The notes under the pieces: model-generated
What the model saw: the letters and a program-made list of their open reading frames with translations, nothing else
What the model was told of the DNA's origin: nothing
The model's database searches: none
NCBI GenBank assembly: GCA_019119355.1
Contig: DWXE01000046.1
Span: forward strand, 1-64,000
Origin: Candidatus Eisenbergiella merdigallinarum
GTDB lineage: Bacteria; Bacillota; Clostridia; Lachnospirales; Lachnospiraceae
Reading direction: 5' to 3'
DNA length: 64,000 nucleotides
Shown here: positions 34,259 through 43,016 of the stretch, in pieces
How positions within the stretch are numbered: the stretch's first letter is position 1
How the letters are laid out: each line of letters opens with the position of its first letter
Position numbers and translations under genes: made by a program

Positions 34259-37200
34259 GAGTGCATGAACTCGCGAAAGAGTTGAATACGACGAGCCGGG
34301 ATATCATCGAATTCCTGCAGGGGCGAGGGGTGGACGTAAAGGCCCCGGCGAGCTGCGTGGAAGGAGATGCCATCGACTGGGCGAAGAAACGCTTTGCCCC
34401 GCCGGCGGCCCCGAAGGCGGAAGAAAAACAGGGACACACAGAAAGGATGACGCAGGTGGAAAAATCGGAAGCATCGAATACGAAATCGGAAGCATCGAAC
34501 GCGAAGGCGGCGGCAAAGCCGCATAAGAAATCGAAGACGATCATCGTCGTCAATAATCCTCAGAACAGCCGGATGAGAAACAACGGCGGCGGAAATAATG
34601 ACAGAAACAACGACAGAAGGAACGGCGGAAGAGGAAATGAGGGCCGGGGAAACGACAACAGAAACGGCGGCCGTCAGGGCGGCAACGGCAACAACAGGCG
34701 CGGAGGCGGCAACAGCACGAAGGTGGAAAACCGGCCGCTGATCCGGCCTCTGACAAAACCCTCTCAGCCGGTCATGCCGGATGAGAAGCTTCTGAGCCGG
34801 GAACGCGCGGCGAAGGAGGCGGCGGAAAAGGCCGCAGCCGAACAGCGCGCGGCCCGCATGGCGGAGATCGAAGCGCAGAAGAAGGAAGAGAGCGCGGCGC
34901 GCGCGCAGCGCACGGAGCGCAGCGAGCAGTACGTGGAGCGCCAGGGCAATGCGTCTGCGGGCAGAGGCGACAGAGCCGAGCGGTCCGGCGGAACGTTTTT
35001 GGGCGGACGCGGGGATCAGAATCGTGGCGATCAAAATCGCAGCGATCAGAATCGCTTTGGTTCGGGCAGAGGCGGCAGGTCTGACGGAAACAGGGATCAA
35101 AACCGCGGGCAGGGCAGAAACAACGGCTCCAGAAGCGGTCAGGAAAGGAGTCAGGGCAGCAATGGACCGAGAAGGGACCAGAACCGTCCGGGCTACGGCG
35201 GCGGTAACAGGGATAATCAGGGCTATAACCGCCCTGCAGGCGGCGGTCGCCCTGGCGCGGGCGCTGGACGTCCTGGCGCGAACGGCGGCAGGCCTTCGGG
35301 CGGCGACGGCAGGCAGGACAATAAGTTCAGAAAGCCGGCAGCGGGCAAGGGCTTTACGGCGGAGGTTCCTGCAAAGGATGCGGAGAAGCGCCGCGACGAC
35401 AGAAGGCAGAGCCAGCAGGATCGCGACCGCAAGTCCAAAAAGGACGCGATCTATGAAGAGGACAGCTCGAAGGTAAAGGGCGGCAGGAATAAGGCGGGCC
35501 GCTTTATCAAGCCCGAACCCAGGCCGGCGGAACCGGAAGAGACGATCAAGGTCATCACGATTCCGGATACCATCACCATCAAGGATCTGGCCGATAAGAT
35601 GAAAATGCAGCCCGCGGTCATCATCAAAAAGCTGTTTTTACAGGGCAAGGTGGTCACCGTCAACCAGGAGATTTCCTATGAGGACGCGGAGAATATCGCC
35701 ATCGAGTACGACATCATCTGCGAGAAGGAAGTCAAGGTTGACGTAATCGAAGAGCTTTTGAAGGAAGGCGAAGAGAAGGAAGAGGATATGGTTACCAGGC
35801 CTCCCGTCATCTGCGTCATGGGCCATGTAGACCACGGAAAAACTTCCCTGCTGGATGCGATCCGCAAGACCAACGTGACCGATAAGGAAGCCGGAGGGAT
35901 CACCCAGCACATCGGCGCGTATACGGTGCAGATCAACGGACAGAAGATCACCTTCCTGGATACGCCCGGACACGAGGCGTTTACCGCCATGCGGATGCGC
36001 GGAGCCAATTCCACGGACATCGCGGTGCTGGTGGTGGCGGCTGACGACGGCGTCATGCCTCAGACCGTGGAAGCCATCAACCATGCGAAGGCGGCGGGGA
36101 TCGAGATCATCGTGGCGGTGAACAAGATCGATAAGCCCAACGCCAACGTGGACCGGGTGAAACAGGAGCTCACGGAGTACGGCCTGATCGCGGAAGACTG
36201 GGGCGGCAGCACCGTGTTCGTGCCGGTTTCCGCCAAGACGGGAGAAGGGCTGCAGCAGCTGCTTGAGATGATCCTTCTGACCGCCGAGGTGATGGAGCTG
36301 AAGGCGAACCCCAACCGCATGGCCAGGGGTATCGTGCTGGAAGCGCAGCTGGATAAGGGCCGCGGCCCGGTGGCCAGCGTGCTGGTGCAGAAGGGGACGC
36401 TCCACGTGGGAGACTTCATCTCCGCGGGTTCCTCCAGCGGCAAGGTCCGCGCCATGATCGACGATAAGGGCAGAAGGGTGAAAGAGGCGATCCCCTCCAC
36501 GCCGGTGGAGATCCTCGGCCTTTCCGACGTGCCGGATGCCGGAGACGTCTTCCTGGCCCATGAGAGCGACAGGGAGGCGAAATCCTACGCGGCGGCGTTC
36601 ATCGAGCAGAACAAGGAGAAGAAGCTGGAGGAGACCCGTTCCAGAATGTCGCTGGACGATCTGTTCAGCCAGATTCAGGAGGGCAACCTGAAGGAGCTCA
36701 ACCTGATCGTCAAGGCAGACGTGCAGGGCAGCGTGGAAGCGGTGAAGCAGAGCCTGACGAAGCTCTCCAACGAGGAAGTGGTCGTAAAATGCATTCACGG
36801 GGGCGTGGGCGCCATCAACGAGTCCGACGTCACCCTGGCCAGCGCTTCCAACGCCATCATCATCGGCTTCAACGTGCGGCCTGACGCTACGGCGAAGGAG
36901 ACCGCGGAGCTGGAGGGCGTGGATATCCGTCTCTACAGGGTCATCTATCAGGCCATCGAGGACGTGGAAGCGGCCATGAAGGGCATGCTGGATCCGATCT
37001 TCGAGGAAAAGGTCACCGGCCACGCGGAAGTGCGGCAGATCTTCCACGCGTCCGCCATCGGAAATATCGCCGGTTCCTACGTGCTGGACGGCGTGTTCAC
37101 CAGAGGATGCAAGGTGAGGATCACCAGAGAAGGAGAGCAGATTTACGAAGGCGCCCTGGCGTCCCTGAAGCGGTTTAAGGACGACGTGAAGGAAGTGAAG

Positions 37201-37296
37201 GCCGGATTCGAATGCGGTCTGGTATTCGAAGGCTTTGACAAGATGCAGGAACTGGATATTGTAGAAGCCTATGTCATGGTTGAAGTGCCGCGCTAA
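34246..37296 (+). CDS. infB: Translation initiation factor IF-2 with long disordered N-terminal region
   Basis: A 1016-residue GTPase that places initiator tRNA on the 30S subunit. The N-terminal IF2N domain ([21 protein letters not shown]) is followed by about 330 residues of low complexity rich in Asn, Arg, Gly, Gln and Asp with RGG/GGR motifs and DQNR repeats. A second IF2N-like domain ([21 protein letters not shown]) precedes the G domain with [20 protein letters not shown] and NKIDK. Domains II-IV complete the protein. The start has GGAGG about seven bases upstream and overlaps ylxQ by 13 bp. Confidence 0.97.
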   Translation: MAKMRVHELAKELNTTSRDIIEFLQGRGVDVKAPASCVEGDAIDWAKKRFAPPAAPKAEEKQGHTERMTQVEKSEASNTKSEASNAKAAAKPHKKSKTIIVVNNPQNSRMRNNGGGNNDRNNDRRNGGRGNEGRGNDNRNGGRQGGNGNNRRGGGNSTKVENRPLIRPLTKPSQPVMPDEKLLSRERAAKEAAEKAAAEQRAARMAEIEAQKKEESAARAQRTERSEQYVERQGNASAGRGDRAERSGGTFLGGRGDQNRGDQNRSDQNRFGSGRGGRSDGNRDQNRGQGRNNGSRSGQERSQGSNGPRRDQNRPGYGGGNRDNQGYNRPAGGGRPGAGAGRPGANGGRPSGGDGRQDNKFRKPAAGKGFTAEVPAKDAEKRRDDRRQSQQDRDRKSKKDAIYEEDSSKVKGGRNKAGRFIKPEPRPAEPEETIKVITIPDTITIKDLADKMKMQPAVIIKKLFLQGKVVTVNQEISYEDAENIAIEYDIICEKEVKVDVIEELLKEGEEKEEDMVTRPPVICVMGHVDHGKTSLLDAIRKTNVTDKEAGGITQHIGAYTVQINGQKITFLDTPGHEAFTAMRMRGANSTDIAVLVVAADDGVMPQTVEAINHAKAAGIEIIVAVNKIDKPNANVDRVKQELTEYGLIAEDWGGSTVFVPVSAKTGEGLQQLLEMILLTAEVMELKANPNRMARGIVLEAQLDKGRGPVASVLVQKGTLHVGDFISAGSSSGKVRAMIDDKGRRVKEAIPSTPVEILGLSDVPDAGDVFLAHESDREAKSYAAAFIEQNKEKKLEETRSRMSLDDLFSQIQEGNLKELNLIVKADVQGSVEAVKQSLTKLSNEEVVVKCIHGGVGAINESDVTLASASNAIIIGFNVRPDATAKETAELEGVDIRLYRVIYQAIEDVEAAMKGMLDPIFEEKVTGHAEVRQIFHASAIGNIAGSYVLDGVFTRGCKVRITREGEQIYEGALASLKRFKDDVKEVKAGFECGLVFEGFDKMQELDIVEAYVMVEVPR

Positions 37297-37338
37297 AGGA
37301 AGAAATATCCTGCGCGCGCTCGGAAAGAAGAGGTTTTA

Positions 37339-37746
37339 ATGAGAAAAAACAGCGTAAAGAACAGCAGGATCAACGGCGAAGTGCAAAAAGTGCTGGCGGA
37401 GGTGATCCGGGGAGAGATCAAGGATCCCCGGATCAGCCCCATGACCAGCGTGGTTTCGGTGGAAGTGGCGCCGGACTTAAAGAGCGCGAAGGCATATATC
37501 AGCGTATTGGGCGATGAAGAGGCGCAGAAAAACACGCTGGCCGGTCTCAGGAGCGCGGAGGGATTTATCCGCGGCCGTCTGGCCAAAGAGGTCAACCTGC
37601 GCAATACGCCCGAGATTTTGTTCATCATGGACCAGTCCATCGCCTATGGCGTAGATATGTCTTTTAAGATCGACCAGGTGATGGCGGACCAGCGTGCAAA
37701 AAAAGGCGGGGAGGAAGAGAATGGCGAAGATTCTGGAGGAGCTTAA
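37339..37746 (+). CDS. rbfA: Ribosome-binding factor A
   Basis: A 135-residue protein with the type-II KH fold of RbfA: RINGEVQKVLAEVIRGEIKDPRI, then VEVAPDLKSAKAYISVLG and LRNTPEILFIMDQSIAYG. It helps mature the 3' end of 16S rRNA and the 30S subunit. It lies 42 nt after infB with AAGAGG upstream. Its last 26 bp overlap the start of the DHH gene, so the two are probably translationally coupled. Confidence 0.95.
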   Translation: MRKNSVKNSRINGEVQKVLAEVIRGEIKDPRISPMTSVVSVEVAPDLKSAKAYISVLGDEEAQKNTLAGLRSAEGFIRGRLAKEVNLRNTPEILFIMDQSIAYGVDMSFKIDQVMADQRAKKGGEEENGEDSGGA

Positions 37747-38674
37747 GGGCGCGCGCACGGTCGCGATCAGCGGCCACGTGAGACCGGACGGGGACTGCAT
37801 CGGTTCCTGTATGGGGCTGTATCTCTATCTGAAAAAGGCGCTGCCGGAGGTCAGGACGGATATCTACCTGGAACAGCCGTCCCGGATTTTTTCCTGCATC
37901 GACAGGATTGAGGAAGTGAAAACGGACTGCAGCGAAGACATCGTCTATGACGCGTTTATCGCGGTGGATACGGCCAGCGACCGGCTGGGAGCTGCGGAGA
38001 AGTATTTCAAAACGGCGAAGAGGACCATCAACGTCGATCACCACATCAGCAACGCCAAAGGCTGCGGGCAGATCAACCATGTGGACGCCGCGGCCAGCTC
38101 CGCCAGCGAGCTGGTATACGACCTGATGGAGGAAGAGCTGGTGGACGCTTCCATTGCGAAGGCCATCTATATCGGGATCATCCACGACACGGGGGTTTTC
38201 CAGTATTCCAATACCTCCCCCAGGACCCTTATGACGGCGGCGAAGCTGATCTCCTACGGGTTCGATTTCTCCAGGCTGATCGATGAAACCTTTTATGAAA
38301 AGACCTATGTGCAGAACCAGATTCTGGGGAGGGCGCTTCTGGAGAGCATCCTGTTTATGGACGGCAGATGCATCGTCAGCGCCATCGACAGAAAGACCAT
38401 GGACTTTTATAACGCCGCGCCGGGGGATCTGGACGGGATCGTGAGCCAGCTGCGCATCATCAAGGGCGTGGAGTGCGCGATTTTCATGTATCAGACCGGA
38501 CCCCAGGAATACAAGGTCAGCATGCGTTCCAACGGACGGGTGGACGTGGCGGCGGTGGCCTCCTATTTCGGGGGCGGCGGCCATATCAGAGCGGCGGGCT
38601 GTACGCTGCAGGGCACCTATTACGACTGCATCAACAACCTGTCCCTACATATCGAAAAACAACTGGAAGCATGA
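37721..38674 (+). CDS. nrnA: DHH/DHHA1 nanoRNase and pAp phosphatase
   Basis: A 317-residue protein. The N-terminal DHH domain has HVRPDGDCIGS, AVDTAS and VDHHISN, which supply the Asp and His metal ligands. The C-terminal DHHA1 domain has the GGGGHIRAAG loop. NrnA removes nucleotides from 2-5-mers and dephosphorylates pAp; DHH enzymes of this family can also cut pGpG. That would finish the breakdown of c-di-GMP begun by the EAL proteins encoded nearby, though this link is an inference. The ATG at 37721 has GGGGAGG upstream. Confidence 0.9.
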   Translation: MAKILEELKGARTVAISGHVRPDGDCIGSCMGLYLYLKKALPEVRTDIYLEQPSRIFSCIDRIEEVKTDCSEDIVYDAFIAVDTASDRLGAAEKYFKTAKRTINVDHHISNAKGCGQINHVDAAASSASELVYDLMEEELVDASIAKAIYIGIIHDTGVFQYSNTSPRTLMTAAKLISYGFDFSRLIDETFYEKTYVQNQILGRALLESILFMDGRCIVSAIDRKTMDFYNAAPGDLDGIVSQLRIIKGVECAIFMYQTGPQEYKVSMRSNGRVDVAAVASYFGGGGHIRAAGCTLQGTYYDCINNLSLHIEKQLEA

Positions 38675-38688
38675 AAGGAAGAGGTTTC

Positions 38689-39585
38689 ATGAACGGAATC
38701 CTCAATGTATACAAAGAACCGGGCTTCACCTCTCACGACGTGGTGGCGAAGCTTCGGGGAATCTGCAAACAGAAAAAGATCGGCCACACAGGTACCCTGG
38801 ACCCGGACGCGTCCGGGGTACTTCCCGTCTGTCTGGGAAACGCCACGAAGGTCTGCGATCTTCTGACCGACAAGGACAAGGAATACGAAGCTGTGCTCCT
38901 GCTGGGAAGAACCACGGACACACAGGACGCTTCCGGGAAGACGCTGGAGGAAAAGCCGGTTTTGGCGTCCGAAGAGCAGGTGCGGCAGGCGATCCTTTCC
39001 TTCGTGGGGGACTACGACCAGATTCCGCCCATGTACTCCGCGCTGAAGGTCAACGGAAAAAAGCTGTGCGATCTGGCCAGGGCGGGCCGGGAAGTGGAGC
39101 GGAGCAGCCGAAGGGTGAAAATCCATTCCATCCGCATCGGGGAGATCGAACTGCCACGGGTCAGGATGACGGTGTCCTGTTCCAGGGGAACCTACATCCG
39201 CACCCTCTGCCACGACATCGGCGGGAGGCTGGGCTGCGGCGGGACGATGGAGAGCCTGGTGCGCACCCGCTCCGGGCAGTTTTCCCTGGAAGGGGCAAAA
39301 AAGCTGTCCGAGCTCCAGAGCCTGGCGGAGGAAGGGCTTCTGGAACAGGAGCTGATCCCCGTGGACGCCCTGTTCTCCGATTTGCCAAAAGCCGTCGTCA
39401 GGCCGGAATGGACCCGCCTGGCGGACAACGGGAACCCGCTGAAGGAGGACTGGCTACAGGAGACCGCGCAGGGCGGGGAGCGGATCCGCGTCTACGGGCC
39501 GGAGGGCCGGTTTTACGGCGTCTACGCCCGGAAGGGAGACGGGGCGTTCGGGCCGGTGAAATTGTTTTTGGGAAAGGACAGTTGA
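38689..39585 (+). CDS. truB: tRNA pseudouridine(55) synthase TruB
   Basis: A 298-residue protein, the usual size. The motif KIGHTGTLDPDASGVLPVCLG contains the catalytic aspartate, YSALKVNGKK and the SCSRGTYIRTLCHDIG motif follow, and there is a short PUA-like C-terminus. It modifies U55 in the T loop of tRNAs. The ATG at 38689 has AGGAAGAGG upstream; an ATG at 38671 that overlaps the previous stop codon is less well placed. Confidence 0.95.
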   Translation: MNGILNVYKEPGFTSHDVVAKLRGICKQKKIGHTGTLDPDASGVLPVCLGNATKVCDLLTDKDKEYEAVLLLGRTTDTQDASGKTLEEKPVLASEEQVRQAILSFVGDYDQIPPMYSALKVNGKKLCDLARAGREVERSSRRVKIHSIRIGEIELPRVRMTVSCSRGTYIRTLCHDIGGRLGCGGTMESLVRTRSGQFSLEGAKKLSELQSLAEEGLLEQELIPVDALFSDLPKAVVRPEWTRLADNGNPLKEDWLQETAQGGERIRVYGPEGRFYGVYARKGDGAFGPVKLFLGKDS

Positions 39586-39591
39586 GAGGAC

Positions 39592-40509
39592 ATGCAGATT
39601 ATTTCCGGAACGACTGAATTTTGGCTGGAAAGGCCTTCGGCTGTGGCCATCGGAAAATTTGACGGGATGCACAGGGGGCACAGGGCGCTGCTGGAACGGA
39701 TCGTGGAAGCGAAGGAAAGCGGCCTGCAGGCAGTGCTGTTCACCTTCGATCCGTCTCCGGCGGCCTTTTTTTCGGGGAAGATGCAAAAGGGGCTGACCAC
39801 GAAAGAGGAAAAGAGGCGGCTGTTTCGCCAGCTGGGGATCGACGTGCTGATCGAATTTCCCATGAACGCGTCCACCGCGGCCACGCCGCCGGAAGCGTTC
39901 ATCCGGGACATCCTCTGCGCCCGGATGAAAACCGCGCTGATCGCGGCGGGAGGGGATCTTTCCTTCGGGGACCGGGGGAAGGGGGACTGCGCTCTGCTGC
40001 GGCAGCGCGCGCAGGAATGCGGCTATCGGGTGGAAATCATCGACAAGGTGTACGAGGCGGGGGAGCAGATCAGCTCCACCCGGGTGAGAAACTGCGTGGA
40101 ACAGGGGCGGATGCAGGAAGCCGGCCGGCTTCTGGGGGTGCCCTATGCGGTGATGGGCACCGTGGTGCACGGCAACCGGATCGGACGGACGCTGGGCTTT
40201 CCCACGGTGAACCTGCTGCCGCCGCCGGACAAGCTGCTCCCGCCCAACGGCGTGTATCGCTCCCAGGTGGAGTGCAGGATGGGCATTTTCCGGGGATTGA
40301 CCAACATCGGGACGAAGCCCACCGTCCAGAAGGGCGACCACCCCATTACGGGGGTGGAAACCTATCTGTACGATTTCGACGAGGATATTTACGACACGTT
40401 CATCACCGTGCGGCTGCTGTCCTTCGTGAGGCCCGAGCGAAAATTCGACAGCCTGGAGGCGCTGAAGGCGCAGCTCCAGTCGGATATCGCGGCGGGGAGG
40501 GATCAGTAA
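39592..40509 (+). CDS. ribF: Bifunctional riboflavin kinase/FAD synthetase RibF
   Basis: A 305-residue protein. The N-terminal adenylyltransferase domain has AIGKFDGMHRGHRALL and the ISSTRVR motif. The C-terminal kinase domain has GTVVHGNRIGRTLGFPTVNLLP. It turns riboflavin into FMN and FAD. It starts 6 nt after truB. Its 3' end overlaps a convergent minus-strand gene by 7 bp, and no terminator lies between them. In Bacillus the next gene is rpsO; here rpsO lies about 17.7 kb further on. Confidence 0.95.
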   Translation: MQIISGTTEFWLERPSAVAIGKFDGMHRGHRALLERIVEAKESGLQAVLFTFDPSPAAFFSGKMQKGLTTKEEKRRLFRQLGIDVLIEFPMNASTAATPPEAFIRDILCARMKTALIAAGGDLSFGDRGKGDCALLRQRAQECGYRVEIIDKVYEAGEQISSTRVRNCVEQGRMQEAGRLLGVPYAVMGTVVHGNRIGRTLGFPTVNLLPPPDKLLPPNGVYRSQVECRMGIFRGLTNIGTKPTVQKGDHPITGVETYLYDFDEDIYDTFITVRLLSFVRPERKFDSLEALKAQLQSDIAAGRDQ

Positions 40510-41738
40510 TTCTCCACCAGCTCCATGGCGATTTTTTCCCACTGGAACAGGCAGCAGGGGTTGCCGCCCACGGTGCTGATATCCTTTAAAACCAGTTCGA
40601 CGCTGCAGCCGTTTTCATGGCAGGCGTCCAGAATTTCGGAGAGCTCCGCCCGCACGGCCTTCTCGTCCAGGGCGCCCAGGGAGAGCTGGGACGGGTTGGG
40701 CTTGCTGGAAATGACGTAATCCGACCGGATCTGGCGGGCCGCGTTGCGGACGTCGGCCCAGGGCGTGATGGAGATCTTTCGCAGATTGGGAATCTGCCGG
40801 AGGATCTCTATTTTTTTGTCCAGAGGTTCGCAGCAGCCGTAATACACGTAGCCGAAGGGCTCCAGCGCCCGCTTCATGTATTGAATATCGAATTCGTCGT
40901 GCATCTCCGGGGAGACGGTGGAGAAGATCTGGGCGATGCCCCGCCCCCAGACCTTTTTCAGGTTCACGCGCTCGTAGTCGGCGGGCTCCTTCTCGAACCC
41001 CGAAACGGAGGCCGAAGCGCAGTGGCAGTACAGGGCGTCGGTTTCGATGAGGTTGAGCTTCGCGTACTGCTCCACCGTGCTGGTGAAGAGCTCCGTCAGC
41101 CTTTGCACCAGGGCGTGCATGAATTTGGGTTCGTCGATGAGGCCGTAGAGCAGGTCGTCCACCCCCATCAGGGTGGCGATGGTGTCCCAGGTTTTCAGGC
41201 CCAGGTCGTAGCCCGTAGGCGTTCCCGTCAGGCGGACGGGCATGATATCCCCCACGGCGCGGCCGATTTTGTCCCAGCGGCGCAGGGAATCTTCCTCGTC
41301 ACAGGAGATCTCGGGGGCGTGCAGCATGCTCAGGTCGTGGTCCTCCAGCATGTTGCGATAGCGATGGGAATGGATTTCTTCCCGGTTCCCCAGCGTCTCC
41401 TCCGATACCGCGACCCCGATCCCCGTATCGCGGATTGCCTTGTATACGGGGATATAGGCGGGGATGGCCCTGTCGCAGGGCAGGTATTTGAGCAGATAGA
41501 GGGTCTGACGAAGTTCTTCCTCAAGAGCCCGGAAGTCGGGATCCGAGCACTGCAGGGGCAGCTCGCCGTCCAGCTCCATCTCATGCCAGGGCAGCTCGTC
41601 GATCAGGACGATGGGCCGGATCATGGCCAGGTCGTTCACCGCCCGGTGCAGGCGGAGTTTTTCCGCGTTTTCGGGGCTGTAGGCGAAAGCTGCGTATTGG
41701 GATACCAGCTCCCGCAGGATGTCTCTGTCGTTTTTCAT
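40503..41738 (-). CDS. Uroporphyrinogen decarboxylase (URO-D) family protein
   Basis: A 411-residue protein of the URO-D/methyltransferase TIM-barrel superfamily; the segments LTGTPTGYDLGLKTWDTIATLMGVDDLLYGLIDEP and GYVYYGCCEPLDKKIEILRQIPNLRKISITPWADV are typical of the family members found in clostridial sugar operons. Several Cys/His residues (YCHCASAS, YYGCCEP) could bind zinc. It is much longer than heme-pathway HemE and there is no heme gene nearby, so a role as demethylase or corrinoid methyltransferase partner, or an unknown sugar-related role, is more likely. It is the last gene of the GH3 operon, 54 nt after the enolase-like gene, with GAGGTG upstream. Confidence 0.75.
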   Translation of the reverse strand: MKNDRDILRELVSQYAAFAYSPENAEKLRLHRAVNDLAMIRPIVLIDELPWHEMELDGELPLQCSDPDFRALEEELRQTLYLLKYLPCDRAIPAYIPVYKAIRDTGIGVAVSEETLGNREEIHSHRYRNMLEDHDLSMLHAPEISCDEEDSLRRWDKIGRAVGDIMPVRLTGTPTGYDLGLKTWDTIATLMGVDDLLYGLIDEPKFMHALVQRLTELFTSTVEQYAKLNLIETDALYCHCASASVSGFEKEPADYERVNLKKVWGRGIAQIFSTVSPEMHDEFDIQYMKRALEPFGYVYYGCCEPLDKKIEILRQIPNLRKISITPWADVRNAARQIRSDYVISSKPNPSQLSLGALDEKAVRAELSEILDACHENGCSVELVLKDISTVGGNPCCLFQWEKIAMELVENY

Positions 41739-41792
41739 AAGCGTTTTTCACCTCGATGCGTGCTGATTTGAACAGGATTTTCCTCCCCTCCC

Positions 41793-43016
41793 TCAGGGCC
41801 GGACGGGGGTGCCGTCCGGGAGACGGGAAAAGAGCCAGGAAAAATCCATGGAATCCACGGCGGGGTATTTCCGGGCGGCCTTTTCGTCGAAGTCCGTGCC
41901 GATTCCGGGCGCGTCGTTTAAGTAGGCGTAGCCGTTGCGCACTTCGGGGCATCCGGGGAACACTTCCCGCTCGGCTTCGGTAAAACCGGAAAATTCCTGG
42001 ATGCCGAAGTTGGGCAGGGACAGATCCAGGTGCATCTGAGCGGCCATGCCGATGGGGGACAGATCGCCCGGGCCGTGCCAGGCCGTCCGGACCTGATAGG
42101 CGTCCGCGAAATGGGCCAGCCTGATCGCTGGGGTGATCCCGCCGATATCGCTTAAGTGGACCCGGATGAAGTCCACCCACTGGTTCTGGATGATGGTCCG
42201 CCATTCCAGGGGATGGGTGAACAGCTCCCCGATAGCCAGGGGAACGCTGGTCTGCTGCCGCAGATATTTCAGATATTCGCCCTGATCCGGGCGCAGGCTG
42301 TCCTCCAGAAAGAAAAGCCGGAAAGGCTCCACTTCCTTCGCGAGGGCCAGCGCGTCCACAGGGGACAGGCGCTCGTGGACGTCGTGCATCACCTCCAGAT
42401 CCCAGCCGAACTCCGCCCTCACCCGGTCCAGCAGATCCACCACGCTTCTCATATACAGCCTGGGGCTGTAGTAGGCTCCGGCGGGAGCGTTTTCGGGTTT
42501 GACGATGGGCTGGCGGTTGCCCTGGTTGCCGCCGTAGAGGCCCATATGGCAGCGGATGTAGCGGTAGCCTTCCTCCAGATAGCGGTGGATGCACTTGCTG
42601 ACCTCTCCCCAGGAGTCGCCGTCCGCGTGACGGTAGACGGCGATCCCCTCCCGGCATTTTCCGCCCAGGAGCTGATAGAGGGGCATCCGGGCCAGCTTTC
42701 CCTTGATGTCCCAGAGGGCCTCGTCCACGCCTGACATGGCGTTGTTTAAGACGGGACCGTTACGCCAGTAGGAGCTCCCCATCATGGACTGCCAGATTTC
42801 CTCGATGTTGTGCACGTTTCTGCCCTGAAAGAGGGGATTGAGATATTCTTCCACGGCTGTGACCACGGCCTTGTGGCGCCAGGTGAAGGTGGCGCAGCCG
42901 TAGCCGAAGAGCTCCGGCTCGGACGTCTCCACCTTCACCACCACCAGGTTGATCCCTGCGGGGGCCGTCACGAAAGCGCGGATATTCCGGATGACGATTT
43001 CGGCGTTACATCCCAT
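41793..43016 (-). CDS. Enolase-superfamily sugar-acid dehydratase (mannonate dehydratase/RspA-like)
   Basis: A 407-residue protein of the mandelate-racemase/muconate-lactonising group. The N-terminal lid domain (VVKVETSEPELFGYGCATFTW) and the barrel with GVDEALWDIKGKLA, MHDVHERLSP, FFLEDSLRPDQ, IGELFTHP and HGPGDLSPIG give the three acid metal ligands and the His of the ManD/RspA branch. It probably removes water from a hexonate or glucuronate-derived acid such as D-mannonate; the exact substrate cannot be read. The ATG at 43016 has GGAGG eight bases upstream and overlaps the GH3 gene by 11 bp. Confidence 0.82.
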   Translation of the reverse strand: MGCNAEIVIRNIRAFVTAPAGINLVVVKVETSEPELFGYGCATFTWRHKAVVTAVEEYLNPLFQGRNVHNIEEIWQSMMGSSYWRNGPVLNNAMSGVDEALWDIKGKLARMPLYQLLGGKCREGIAVYRHADGDSWGEVSKCIHRYLEEGYRYIRCHMGLYGGNQGNRQPIVKPENAPAGAYYSPRLYMRSVVDLLDRVRAEFGWDLEVMHDVHERLSPVDALALAKEVEPFRLFFLEDSLRPDQGEYLKYLRQQTSVPLAIGELFTHPLEWRTIIQNQWVDFIRVHLSDIGGITPAIRLAHFADAYQVRTAWHGPGDLSPIGMAAQMHLDLSLPNFGIQEFSGFTEAEREVFPGCPEVRNGYAYLNDAPGIGTDFDEKAARKYPAVDSMDFSWLFSRLPDGTPVRP

